Assembly: GCA_002327405.1 (NCBI GenBank)
Contig: DCVO01000121.1
Span: 1 to 25,012, forward strand
Reading direction: 5' to 3'
From: Thiobacillus sp. UBA2186
GTDB lineage: Bacteria > Pseudomonadota > Gammaproteobacteria > Burkholderiales > Thiobacillaceae
DNA length: 25,012 nucleotides
Of this stretch, positions 16,752 through 24,544 are shown piece after piece; within the stretch, counting starts at the first letter, position 1; every line of letters starts with the position of its first letter. Below the pieces are notes generated by a model. It did no database searches. It had not been told where the DNA came from and was given only the letters and a program-made list of their open reading frames with translations. The position numbers were made by a program, and so were the translations under genes.

Positions 16752-17014
16752 AGGACGATCTTCACGTAGGGATGGGAAGACAGGTCGCGATAAAGATTGT
16801 CCAGCTGTTCGCGCGAGGCGGCGCGCACCGTACAAGTCACGGCGAGGTAATTGCCCTTGCCGGAGGCGCGCATTTCCATGGTGGCGGCATCGAAGTCGGG
16901 GGCGTGCGCATGCACCACGGAGACCACGGCCTGCGCGAAGTCGTCGCGCGCCGCGCCCATGACCTTGATGGGAAAGTCGCAGGGGAATTCGAGCAGCGAG
17001 TCCTTTTCGTTCAT
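16748..17014 (-). CDS. ybeD: YbeD/DUF493 family protein
   Basis: An 88-residue protein: LLEFPCDFPIKVMGAA at the N-terminus, VVHAHAPDFDAATMEMRASGKGNYLAVTCTVRA in the middle, and SHPYVKIVL at the end. This is the DUF493 family, a small ACT-like alpha/beta fold with no settled biochemical role. Its constant place between dacA/dat and lipB in proteobacteria suggests a link to envelope or lipoylation, but only by context. It is 160 bp from dat, a gap filled by an inverted-repeat element, and its stop overlaps the lipB start. Confidence 0.93.
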   Translation of the reverse strand: MNEKDSLLEFPCDFPIKVMGAARDDFAQAVVSVVHAHAPDFDAATMEMRASGKGNYLAVTCTVRAASREQLDNLYRDLSSHPYVKIVL

Positions 17015-17028
17015 TCTTAAAAAGGCAG

Positions 17029-17157
17029 TTTAACCACGGGGGACGCGGGGAAAACAAAGGCTTTGACGGGATTCCAGGATTCACCCGCTGGGTAACAAAC
17101 CATACTCTTGCGAGCCATTGAATTCCCCCGCGATCCCCGCGTACCCCGTGGTTCAAA
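17029..17157. repeat. Inverted-repeat element between dat and ybeD
   Basis: The left end (17029-17051, TTTAACCACGGGGGACGCGG type) and the right end (17134-17157, inverted TTTGAACCACGGGGTACGCG type) are near-perfect inverted copies, differing at about two positions including one inserted base. The ~80-bp middle contains no gene. The CCACGGGG-GACGCGGGG motif resembles a short dispersed repeat seen between genes in other proteobacteria (recollection, not searched). It probably forms a long hairpin in the operon transcript. Confidence 0.65.
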
Positions 17158-17174
17158 TATGATTTCTAGATTCA

Positions 17175-18023
17175 TCACAGCGTCGTCTTGAAACTCTGGT
17201 ACAGCGCATATATGCGCCGATAGATCGGGCCGGGCTTGCCATTGCCTACCGGCGTTCCATCCAGCTCGACGATGGCCTGCACCTCGCGACTCGACGAGGT
17301 CAGCCACAGTTCGTCGGCACCGCGCACCTCGGCCTCGGCGATATCGCGCACTTCAAAGGCCATGCCGTTCGCCTGCGCCAGTTCCAGCACGAGGTCGTAG
17401 GTGACGCCGGGCAGCACGCGTTGATCCTTCACCGGCGCGAGAATCACGCCGTTCTTCACCGCAAAGATGTTCGACGCCGCGCCTTCGGAGAGCACGCCGT
17501 CGCGGAACATGACGCATTCGACACAGCCCGCATCGACGGCCTTCTGCTTGGCCAGCACGTTCGGCAGCAGGTTGAGGGTCTTGAGATCGCAGCGGCGCCA
17601 GCGAATGTCGTCCGTGGACACCGCGCAGACGCCGTGCTCGAACTGTGCGGGATCGGGGCGCGACATCGGATTGCCCATCACCAGCACGGTCGGGGCCGTG
17701 TTCGCCGGGAAGGCGTGGTCTCGCGGCGCAACCCCGCGCGTGATCTGCAGGTACAGCGACTGGTCGTCCGCCTCCAGGCCGGCCACCGATTGGGCGATCA
17801 CCTCGCGCCACTGCGCATCGGTCAGAGGATTGGGAAGGCGGATGCCGTCGAGGCTGCGCTGCAGCCGGCGCAAATGCTCATCGAGCCGGAAGGGCCTGCG
17901 CTGGTAGACCGGAATCAGTTCGTACACGCCATCGCCCAGCATGAAGCCGCGGTCCAGCACGGAAACCCTGGCCTCGCCCAGCGGAAGCCATTCGCCGTTG
18001 AGATAGACCGTGCGCTGGCTCAT
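17175..18023 (-). CDS. dat: D-amino acid aminotransferase (PLP class IV)
   Basis: A 282-residue fold-type IV PLP enzyme. The Schiff-base lysine is K148 in RWRRCDLKTLNLLPNVLAKQ and the cofactor-nitrogen glutamate is E180 in LSEGAASNIFAV. Y34 (GDGVYE) and R101-D-H103 (GVAPRDHAF) line up, with a constant offset of three, with Y31, R98 and H100 of the Bacillus D-amino acid aminotransferase, which hold the substrate carboxylate. This favours D-amino acid aminotransferase over branched-chain aminotransferase or aminodeoxychorismate lyase. It would interconvert D-Ala, D-Glu and their 2-oxo acids, fitting its place after the D-Ala carboxypeptidase gene. ATG 18023 overlaps the dacA stop (ATGA); a GTG at 18029 would add two residues. 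Confidence 0.92.
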   Translation of the reverse strand: MSQRTVYLNGEWLPLGEARVSVLDRGFMLGDGVYELIPVYQRRPFRLDEHLRRLQRSLDGIRLPNPLTDAQWREVIAQSVAGLEADDQSLYLQITRGVAPRDHAFPANTAPTVLVMGNPMSRPDPAQFEHGVCAVSTDDIRWRRCDLKTLNLLPNVLAKQKAVDAGCVECVMFRDGVLSEGAASNIFAVKNGVILAPVKDQRVLPGVTYDLVLELAQANGMAFEVRDIAEAEVRGADELWLTSSSREVQAIVELDGTPVGNGKPGPIYRRIYALYQSFKTTL

Positions 18024-19156
18024 TTCCACAAGAGACGGAGTCCGTCCCAGAACCGGCCGAACCAGCCGGCGACAGGCACGTCGTTCAGCGCCACCAGCGG
18101 GTAATCGCCGATGGTTTCACCGTCCAGCGTCAGGCGCAGCATGCCCATGGTCTGGCCCTTCTTCAGCGGCGCAACATAGGGTTGCCGGCTGATGATCTGG
18201 GCCTTGATCCGGTTCGCCGCGCCTTTTTGCGTGGTCAGCGAAAAATCCTTCAGGAAGCCGATGCCGACTTCGCGCGAACTGCCCTTGTATACCCGCATCT
18301 TGGCCACCGCCTGGCCGGCGCGATAGTAGCGCAGCGACTCGGTTTCCAGGAAGCCGTAGTTGAGCAGCTTCTGCGCATACATGCCGCGCTCGACGTCGGA
18401 GCGCGCGCCCATCACCGTGGCGATGAGGCGGCGCCTGCCGCGCTCGGCACTGGCGATGAGGCAATAGCCGGCGGCGGATGTGTGGCCGGTTTTGACGCCG
18501 TCCACCTGCGGATCCAGCCACAGCAGGCGGTTGCGGTTTTGCTGGGTCACGCCGTTGAAGCTGAATTCACGCTGCGCGTAGTAACGCTTGTATTGCGCCG
18601 GAAAGGAATACACCAGCCAGTTGGCGAGCCGCGTCATGTCGCGCGCGGTGCTGGTGTGCTCCGGCTGCGAATGGCCGGTGGCATTGCGAAACTGCGTGGA
18701 AGCCAGGCCGAGCTTTTTGGCCTGGACATTCATCATTTCGACGAAGGCCTCCTCGCTGCCGGCCACGCCCTCCGCCAGCGCCAGGGCGGCATCGTTGGCC
18801 GACTGCACGATGAGCGCCATCAGCAGGTCGTCGACCTTGATTTCCTGGCCGGCCCTGGCGAACATGCGCGCGCCTTCGGCGGCGGCGGCCGCATCCGACA
18901 CCTTGAGGCTGTCGTCCGCATCCAGCTTGCCGTTCTTCATGGCGTCGAACACCACATAGGCGGTCATCAGCTTGGTCAGCGAGGCCGGCTCGAGCTTCTG
19001 GTCTTCATTGCCGCCGGCCAGCACCTGGCCGCTCGATGCATCCAGCACCATCCAGGCGCGCGCCTCGACCTTGGGCGGCGCGGGCGGCAGCCCCACTACG
19101 GCCCATGCCGGCAAAACGACAGACAAACCCAACAACAAGAACAACAGTTTTTTCAT
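18020..19156 (-). CDS. dacA: D-alanyl-D-alanine carboxypeptidase (PBP5/6 family)
   Basis: A 378-residue low-molecular-mass penicillin-binding protein that trims the terminal D-Ala from peptidoglycan pentapeptides in the periplasm. There is a signal peptide (MKKLLFLLLGLSVVLPAWA), then the catalytic motifs SLTK, SAN (in VQSANDAALALAE) and KTG (in DGVKTGHTSAAGY), and a C-terminal beta-rich PBP5 domain ending in an amphipathic helix (WFGRFWDGLRLLWK) that anchors it to the inner membrane. I use ATG 19156; a TTG two codons upstream (19162) overlaps the rlpA stop and is an alternative. Its stop overlaps the dat ATG. D-Ala released here is a possible source of substrate for Dat. Confidence 0.95.
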   Translation of the reverse strand: MKKLLFLLLGLSVVLPAWAVVGLPPAPPKVEARAWMVLDASSGQVLAGGNEDQKLEPASLTKLMTAYVVFDAMKNGKLDADDSLKVSDAAAAAEGARMFARAGQEIKVDDLLMALIVQSANDAALALAEGVAGSEEAFVEMMNVQAKKLGLASTQFRNATGHSQPEHTSTARDMTRLANWLVYSFPAQYKRYYAQREFSFNGVTQQNRNRLLWLDPQVDGVKTGHTSAAGYCLIASAERGRRRLIATVMGARSDVERGMYAQKLLNYGFLETESLRYYRAGQAVAKMRVYKGSSREVGIGFLKDFSLTTQKGAANRIKAQIISRQPYVAPLKKGQTMGMLRLTLDGETIGDYPLVALNDVPVAGWFGRFWDGLRLLWK

Positions 19157-19158
19157 GC

Positions 19159-20079
19159 TCAACGTGTAACCGTAATTGCGGCAATGCCCAGTGCCGTATT
19201 GCTTTTGTCCACCCAGCCGCTCGCTTCGTTGCGGTCGGCGAACGGGCCGAGATTGACGAGGTGCAGGTTGCCGACCAGCGCAATCTGCACCAGTTCGGCC
19301 GGGATCGCCAGCGCTGCACGGGCGCGTGCCAGCAGTTTGCGGGCGTTTTCAAGATTGCCGAAGGCGCCGAGCTGCACGTAAATGCCGGCACTCGGTGCGG
19401 CCTGCTTTCGATCGTTGCCCGGCGCCGGCGCCGGAGCGAGAGGGGCCGGCACCGGAGCGAGGGGTACCGCCTCGATCGGCTCAACGGCCGCGAGCGGCCT
19501 GATGACCTCGGTTTCCGGTCCCACGCTCTCCACCGTCACCTTGCCGCTGCCTTTTTGCAAAAGCCCCAGCTTGTAGGCTGCGGTGTAGGAAAGGTCGATC
19601 ACCCGGTCGCTGTGAAAGGGGCCGCGGTCGTTGACGCGAACGATCACCGACCGGCCGGTGTCGAGCGCAGTGACCTTGACGTAGCTGGGAATCGGCAGGG
19701 TGGGGTGCGCGGCGGTCATGCCGTACATGTCGTAGATCTCGCCCGAGGAGGTTTTCTTGCCGTGGAAGCGCTTGCCGTACCAGGATGCCACGCCGCTCTG
19801 CCTGAACGGCTCGCGGCTGCTCATCGGCGTATAGCTCACGCCCATGGCCTCGTAAGGCCGGTTGGCGAACTTGTGCAGCGGCTCGTCGCGCGGATCGGCG
19901 TCCGGCACCTCGTGAAGGTTCTGCGGCGGGTTGGCCTCGGGGCCGTCGTCCAGGTAGTAGCCGCCTGCCGAGCGCATTTCGGGCGGCGGCGGGAGCGACG
20001 ACGGCTTGATGCGCGGGGTGGTGGAGCAGCCGGCAAGCCAGCCCGTGGCGACAAAAAGTATCAGAAGTTTTCGCATCAT
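19159..20079 (-). CDS. rlpA: RlpA septal lipoprotein, lytic transglycosylase with SPOR domain
   Basis: A 306-residue lipoprotein. The signal ends in the lipobox LAGC (15-18), so it is cut at C18; a residue other than Asp follows (Ser), which favours outer-membrane sorting. The double-psi beta-barrel domain spans about 94-185 (SGVASWYGKRFHGKKTSSGE). E114, D117 and H125 keep the spacing of the residues needed for lytic activity in Pseudomonas RlpA (E120, D123, H131). A proline/alanine-rich linker (about 195-230) leads to a C-terminal SPOR domain (GIYVQLGAFGNLENARKLL) that binds denuded glycan at division sites. ATG 20079 overlaps the rodA stop (ATGA). Lnt, also in this window, would complete its acylation. 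Confidence 0.94.
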   Translation of the reverse strand: MMRKLLILFVATGWLAGCSTTPRIKPSSLPPPPEMRSAGGYYLDDGPEANPPQNLHEVPDADPRDEPLHKFANRPYEAMGVSYTPMSSREPFRQSGVASWYGKRFHGKKTSSGEIYDMYGMTAAHPTLPIPSYVKVTALDTGRSVIVRVNDRGPFHSDRVIDLSYTAAYKLGLLQKGSGKVTVESVGPETEVIRPLAAVEPIEAVPLAPVPAPLAPAPAPGNDRKQAAPSAGIYVQLGAFGNLENARKLLARARAALAIPAELVQIALVGNLHLVNLGPFADRNEASGWVDKSNTALGIAAITVTR

Positions 20080-21182
20080 GATTTCAGCAGTTTCCGGTGC
20101 GTGGCCATGCTCATCAGCATGCCGAAGCCGATCATCAGCGTCACCATTGCCGTGCCGCCGTAGCTCATCAGCGGCAAGGGAACGCCGACGACGGGCAATA
20201 TCCCGGAAACCATGCCCATGTTGACGAAGATATAGGTGAAAAAGTTCAGGCTGACGGCCCCCGCCATGAGGCGCGCGAACATGGACGGCGCCTGCTCGGC
20301 AATCTTGAGGCCGCGCGCGACGATGGCAAGATACAACAGCAACAACAGCAGCACGCCCAGCAATCCGAATTCTTCGCTGAAAACGGCAAAAATGAAATCG
20401 GTGGTGCGCTCCGGCACGAAATCCAGCTGGTTTTGCGTGCCCGACAGCCAGCCCTTGCCGAACGCGCCGCCCGAGCCGATGGCAATGGTGGACTGGATGA
20501 TGTGGTAGCCGGCGCCGAGCGGGTCGCTCATGGGGTCGAACAGGGTCATCACGCGCTCGCGCTGGTAATCGTGCAGCAGGTTCCAGGCGACGGGCAGCAG
20601 CAGTGCGCCGCCCAGTCCCAGCCCCGCGATGATCCTCCACGACAGTCCGGCGAAGAACAGGATGTAGAAACCCGATGCGCCGATCAGCAGGGAGGTGCCG
20701 AGATCGGGCTGGCGCAGGATGAGCAGTAAGGGCACGGCGATCATCAGCGCTGCCATGCCGAAGTGCTTGAGCCTGAGCGCCGCTTCATGCCGCTGGAAAT
20801 ACCAGGCCAGCATCAGCGGCAGCGCGATTTTCATCAGCTCGGAGGGCTGGATGCTGGTAAAGCCGAGCGGCAGCCAGCGCCGCGAGCCGTTGCGGATTTC
20901 GCCGAACAGCGCCACGGCGACCAGCAGCACCAGGCCGAGCGCATAAAGCGGGGGGCCCAGCTTGGCGAGGATGTGCGGCGGGATGTTGGCGACCACGACC
21001 AGCACGGCCATGGCCACCGCAATGTTGGTGAGATGGCCGGCCAGGCGCGCGCCGCTCTCGCCCGAGGCGCTGAACACCACGGCCACGCTCACGGCGAGCA
21101 GGGTGATCAGCAGCGCCAGCAATATGCCGTCCAGGTGCCGCACGGCGCTGGCCATCAAGCGCTTAATCGCCGGCTGATTCAT
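20076..21182 (-). CDS. rodA: RodA, SEDS peptidoglycan glycosyltransferase of the elongasome
   Basis: A 368-residue polytopic inner-membrane protein with about ten helices. It polymerises lipid II during cell elongation in partnership with PBP2 (mrdA, just upstream). SEDS signatures are NGSRRWLPLGFTSIQPSELMK (98-118), RQPDLGTSLL and GKGWLSGTQNQLDFVPERTTDFIFAV; D262 in TTDFIF falls at the same residue number as the catalytic Asp of E. coli RodA. The end has PVVGVPLPLMSYGGT. A good GAGGA ribosome-binding site precedes ATG 21182, which overlaps the mrdA end by 20 bp. Confidence 0.97.
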   Translation of the reverse strand: MNQPAIKRLMASAVRHLDGILLALLITLLAVSVAVVFSASGESGARLAGHLTNIAVAMAVLVVVANIPPHILAKLGPPLYALGLVLLVAVALFGEIRNGSRRWLPLGFTSIQPSELMKIALPLMLAWYFQRHEAALRLKHFGMAALMIAVPLLLILRQPDLGTSLLIGASGFYILFFAGLSWRIIAGLGLGGALLLPVAWNLLHDYQRERVMTLFDPMSDPLGAGYHIIQSTIAIGSGGAFGKGWLSGTQNQLDFVPERTTDFIFAVFSEEFGLLGVLLLLLLYLAIVARGLKIAEQAPSMFARLMAGAVSLNFFTYIFVNMGMVSGILPVVGVPLPLMSYGGTAMVTLMIGFGMLMSMATHRKLLKS

Positions 21183-23058
21183 ATTCCTCCATGATCGGCA
21201 CGCCTTCGGGTTTCTTGCCCAGCAAATAGTAATCGAATACGGCGCGCGCCATGGGCGCCGCCGTGGATCCGCCGTGGCCGCCGTTTTCCACCATCACCGC
21301 CACCGCGATCCTGGGCGCCTCGGCCGGCGCGAAGGCCACGAACAACGCATGGTCGCGGTGGCGTTCGACCACGCGCTTCTCGTCGTATTTCGCCCCCTGC
21401 CTGATGCCGACCACCTGCGCCGTGCCGGTCTTGCCGGCAATGGCATAGGGCGCGCCCATGCCGGCGACGACGGCCGTACCGCCCGGTTTCAGCACGTCCA
21501 CCATGGCTTCGCGGATCTTGGCCACATGCTCGGGGTGCAATGCGACCTTCCAGCCGACCTCGGGAGGAATGGGACGCTCATCGCGCGTCTCGCTGTGGCG
21601 TACGGCCCGGACCAGTCGCGGGCGATAGAAAGTGCCGCCATTGGCCAGCGTGGCCGTGGCCGCCGCAAGCTGCATGGGGGTGGCCAGATGATAGCCCTGG
21701 CCGATTCCCGCAATCACGGTTTCGCCCATGTACCAGGGTTGTTTGAATCGTTTCTGCTTCCACTCCTTGGATGGCAGCAGGCCGGAGGATTCATTTTGCA
21801 GATCCACGCCGCTTTTGGCGCCGAACCCGAAGCCGGCGAGGAAATCGTGCATGCGCTCGACGCCCATATCCACCGCCAGGCGGTAGTAATAGGTATCGCA
21901 GGACTGCACCACGGACTTGTGCAGGTCGACGATGCCATGGCCCCCCTTTTTCCAGTCGCGGTAGCGGTGGCCGCTGCCGGGCAGGGAATAGTAGCCTGGG
22001 TCGGCGATGGCATCGGAGGCCTTGCGCAGCCCCAGTTCGAGCGCGGCCAGGGCCATGAACGGCTTGATGGTCGAGCCCGGCGGATAAATGCCGCGCAAGG
22101 GGCGGTTGACCATGGGCGTGTCGATCGACTCGTTGAGTTCCTTCCAGGTTGCCGGGTCGATGCCGTCGACGAACAGGTTGGGGTCGAAGCCCGGCTTGCT
22201 CACCATGGCCAGCACACCGCCGTTGTTGGGGTCGATCGCCACCAGCCCGCCACGGTAGTCGCCGAACACGTATTCCGCAACCCGCTGCAGTTCAAGGTCG
22301 AGGTTCAGGATCAGGTCGTGCCCCGCCACCGGCGGGGTTTGCGACAGGATGCGCACAGCGCGCCCCGCCGAGTCGGTTTCCATCTGCTCGAAGCCGGTCC
22401 GGCCGTGCAGAATGTCTTCGTAATACTGTTCCAGCCCGACCTTGCCGATGTGGGTGCCGCCCTTGTAGTTTGGCGCTTTGCCCGATTCCCTGAGGTTGTC
22501 GAAATCGCGGTCGTTGATGCGGCCGATGTAGCCGATCACGTGCGAGAGGCCTTCGCCTGCGGGGTAGTTGCGGAACAGGCGCGCCTTCACTTCCACGCCG
22601 GGGAGGCGATAGCGGTTGGCGGCCAGGATGGCGACTTCCTCGTCGGTCAGCTTGCTTTTCAGCGGCACCGTCTCGAACTCGTGCGATTCCTCGCGCAAGC
22701 GCTTGAACTGGCGCAGGTGCTTGGGCGTGATTTCGATGAGTTCGGAGAGCTGCTTGAGCAACGCCTCGATGTCGCCGGCCTTGGCGACCGCGATTTCGAG
22801 GGTGTAGCCGGAAAAATTGTCGGCAAGTATCTTGCCGTTGCGGTCGTAGATCACGCCGCGATTGGGAACGGCCGGCACCAGGGTAATGCGGTTGCTCTCC
22901 GCAAGGTTCTGGTAATGCTCGTGCTTCACCAATTGCAGGTAGACGAGCCGCATCACCAGCATCACCGCCAGCACCAGCACGAAGCCCGCGCCGATCTTGA
23001 GCCGGACGTGATAACGGGCCAGCTCGAGTTGCAGGTTCTTGATGACCGGGGACTGCAT
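21163..23058 (-). CDS. mrdA: Penicillin-binding protein 2, elongasome transpeptidase
   Basis: A 631-residue class B penicillin-binding protein. One N-terminal helix (about 22-42), then the pedestal domain (VPNRGVIYDRNGKILADN, 64-81), and the transpeptidase domain with S329-T-I-K332 (active-site serine), S386-C-D388 and K543-T-G545. It cross-links new glycan strands made by RodA and is the target of mecillinam-type beta-lactams (family knowledge). The 9-bp gap after mreD and the overlap with rodA fit one operon. Confidence 0.97.
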   Translation of the reverse strand: MQSPVIKNLQLELARYHVRLKIGAGFVLVLAVMLVMRLVYLQLVKHEHYQNLAESNRITLVPAVPNRGVIYDRNGKILADNFSGYTLEIAVAKAGDIEALLKQLSELIEITPKHLRQFKRLREESHEFETVPLKSKLTDEEVAILAANRYRLPGVEVKARLFRNYPAGEGLSHVIGYIGRINDRDFDNLRESGKAPNYKGGTHIGKVGLEQYYEDILHGRTGFEQMETDSAGRAVRILSQTPPVAGHDLILNLDLELQRVAEYVFGDYRGGLVAIDPNNGGVLAMVSKPGFDPNLFVDGIDPATWKELNESIDTPMVNRPLRGIYPPGSTIKPFMALAALELGLRKASDAIADPGYYSLPGSGHRYRDWKKGGHGIVDLHKSVVQSCDTYYYRLAVDMGVERMHDFLAGFGFGAKSGVDLQNESSGLLPSKEWKQKRFKQPWYMGETVIAGIGQGYHLATPMQLAAATATLANGGTFYRPRLVRAVRHSETRDERPIPPEVGWKVALHPEHVAKIREAMVDVLKPGGTAVVAGMGAPYAIAGKTGTAQVVGIRQGAKYDEKRVVERHRDHALFVAFAPAEAPRIAVAVMVENGGHGGSTAAPMARAVFDYYLLGKKPEGVPIMEEYESAGD

Positions 23059-23067
23059 TCCTGCCGC

Positions 23068-23577
23068 TTACTCCGAACGCGCCGCCGGCATTTTCCCGGC
23101 ATAGGCGACCGCCCACCACAGCAGCGTTCCGGTGAACGCCGTGGCGATCACCCAGCCGCCCTGCGGCGTGCGCGTGGAAATCCAGCCCGTCACCAGCGCC
23201 ACCACCTCGGTCAGCAGCAGCAGGGGGAATATCTGCATGGCCTGGTGCCGCAGGGTGAACATGGCCAGCCTGCGCTGAAAATGCTGCACCAGAAAAACGC
23301 CGACACAATAGGCGAGCGCATGCTGGCCCAGCACCACGCCGTCCTGCACGTCGGTCACCAGGCCCAGGGCGAATGCCAGTCCGAAACTGATGCCGTCCTG
23401 GCGCCGCTGTGCCCAGAACAACAGCATGATCAGGACAAAGTCCGGCCTCAGCAGCAAAGCCCAGCCCTGCCAGGGTATCTGTTTGAGCAGGAACGCCAGC
23501 AGCAGGCTCAGTCCGATCACGCGCCATTCCTGGCGCAGTTCGATTCTGGGAGGAAAGGAAGGCATGTCGAAATTCAT
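23068..23577 (-). CDS. mreD: Rod shape-determining protein MreD
   Basis: A 169-residue inner-membrane protein with five or so helices (about 19-34, 43-56, 61-75, 82-98, 115-130, 138-160) and RPDFVLIMLLFWAQRR and GLVTDVQDGVVLGQHAL, the conserved MreD parts. It belongs to the MreBCD elongation complex. The ATG at 23577 overlaps the mreC stop (ATGA); a second ATG four codons in is possible. Confidence 0.95.
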   Translation of the reverse strand: MNFDMPSFPPRIELRQEWRVIGLSLLLAFLLKQIPWQGWALLLRPDFVLIMLLFWAQRRQDGISFGLAFALGLVTDVQDGVVLGQHALAYCVGVFLVQHFQRRLAMFTLRHQAMQIFPLLLLTEVVALVTGWISTRTPQGGWVIATAFTGTLLWWAVAYAGKMPAARSE

Positions 23578-24434
23578 GGCTGTTCCGGCGCCCCCTGCCG
23601 TGCAGCCGCATGCTGCGTCTTGAGCACCATCAGCACGCGGCTTTTGTCGACGCCGGCCATCGGCAGGCAGCTGACGCGGGCGTAGGGGCTGTCGGTCGGG
23701 CGCTGCACGCGCGTCACCTTGGCCACGACAAGGCCGGCCGGGTAGACGCGGTCGATGCCGGAGGTCACCAGGATGTCGCCCGGCTGGATGTCGGTATGCG
23801 TGGGCAGGTAGCGCACTTCCATGCCGGAACCGCCGCCGAAAACCAGCACGCGCTGGCCGGTGCGCTGGATCTGTACCGGCACCGCGTGGCCGCGGTCGGT
23901 GACGAGCGTGACTTCCGCGCCGAAGGCATAGGCGCGCGTGACCTGTCCGACCAGGCCCATGCCGTCGACCACCGGCTGCCCTGCCTGAATGCCGGCGTTG
24001 CCGCCCTTGTCCAGCATCACGCGCTGCGAGAAAGGATCGCGCGGCGTACTCAATATCTCGGCCGCAACGGAATCGTAGCCCGTCATCTGCCGCAGGACGA
24101 CCAGACGGCGAAGCTCCTCGTTTTCGGTGCGCAGGGTATCGAGGCGCGCCAGCTGGGCGCCGGCCTGCTGGTTGCGTTCGCGCAAAGCCGCATTCTCGGT
24201 TTGCAGCGCGCGGTGGCGCACCAGGAATCCAGACACTTCGGCGGCAAAATCGAAAGGCGCGCGCACGGCAAGCTGGGCCGGATAGAAAACCGCGACCACC
24301 CCGGCACGCAGCCAGCCCAGGGCGTTGAAACGCGCATCCAGCACGATCAGTGCGATGGCCAGAATGGACCACAGGGCCAACCGCGCCGCCGGGCCCAGTG
24401 CCCGGGTGAACATGGGCTGGCCGGGTGTCGCCAC
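23574..24434 (-). CDS. mreC: Cell shape-determining protein MreC
   Basis: A 286-residue bitopic protein: one helix (about 18-33), a coiled coil (about 66-112, rich in Leu/Glu/Arg heptads such as RALQTENAALRERNQQ) and the periplasmic beta domain (about 122-270; DPFSQRVMLDKGGNAGIQAGQPV, GLVGQV, LVTSGIDRVYPAGLVVAKV). It bridges MreB to PBP2 and RodA. The start is GTG 24434, chosen because AGGGGAA lies seven bases upstream; ATG 24413 is the alternative and would remove seven residues. Confidence 0.95.
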   Translation of the reverse strand: MATPGQPMFTRALGPAARLALWSILAIALIVLDARFNALGWLRAGVVAVFYPAQLAVRAPFDFAAEVSGFLVRHRALQTENAALRERNQQAGAQLARLDTLRTENEELRRLVVLRQMTGYDSVAAEILSTPRDPFSQRVMLDKGGNAGIQAGQPVVDGMGLVGQVTRAYAFGAEVTLVTDRGHAVPVQIQRTGQRVLVFGGGSGMEVRYLPTHTDIQPGDILVTSGIDRVYPAGLVVAKVTRVQRPTDSPYARVSCLPMAGVDKSRVLMVLKTQHAAARQGAPEQP

Positions 24435-24476
24435 TTAATGTTTCCCCTGAGTATGAATAACCAAGATCACCCTAAA

Positions 24477-24496
24477 CGCAGCGAAGTACCGCTGCG
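24477..24496. other. Hairpin in the mreB-mreC gap
   Basis: CGCAGCG (24477-24483) and CGCTGCG (24490-24496) form a 7-bp stem with a 6-base loop in the 110-bp gap between mreB and mreC. On the - strand it is followed by only three T, so it is a weak terminator at best. It could act as an attenuator or processing site that lowers mreCD expression relative to mreB. Confidence 0.35.
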
Positions 24497-24544
24497 AGCG
24501 CTTCGAGTGCAATACGCGAGAAAGCTTGTCGATGCGCGCTCAAC

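Noticed and set aside
17017..17118. A short peptide frame (MARKSMVCYPAGESW...) within the dat-ybeD gap
   Set aside because: It lies entirely in the inverted-repeat element and has no convincing ribosome-binding site, so it is most likely a by-product of the repeat.
16752..17156. A longer N-terminus for lipB
   Set aside because: The added part reads through ybeD in another frame and into the repeat element; the LipB N-terminus begins at the TTG overlapping the ybeD stop.
21274..23685. An 803-codon open frame on the + strand opposite mrdA and mreD
   Set aside because: It is the antisense shadow of two clearly recognised genes in GC-rich DNA; the translation is low-complexity His/Gln/Asp/Arg-rich and has no family features.
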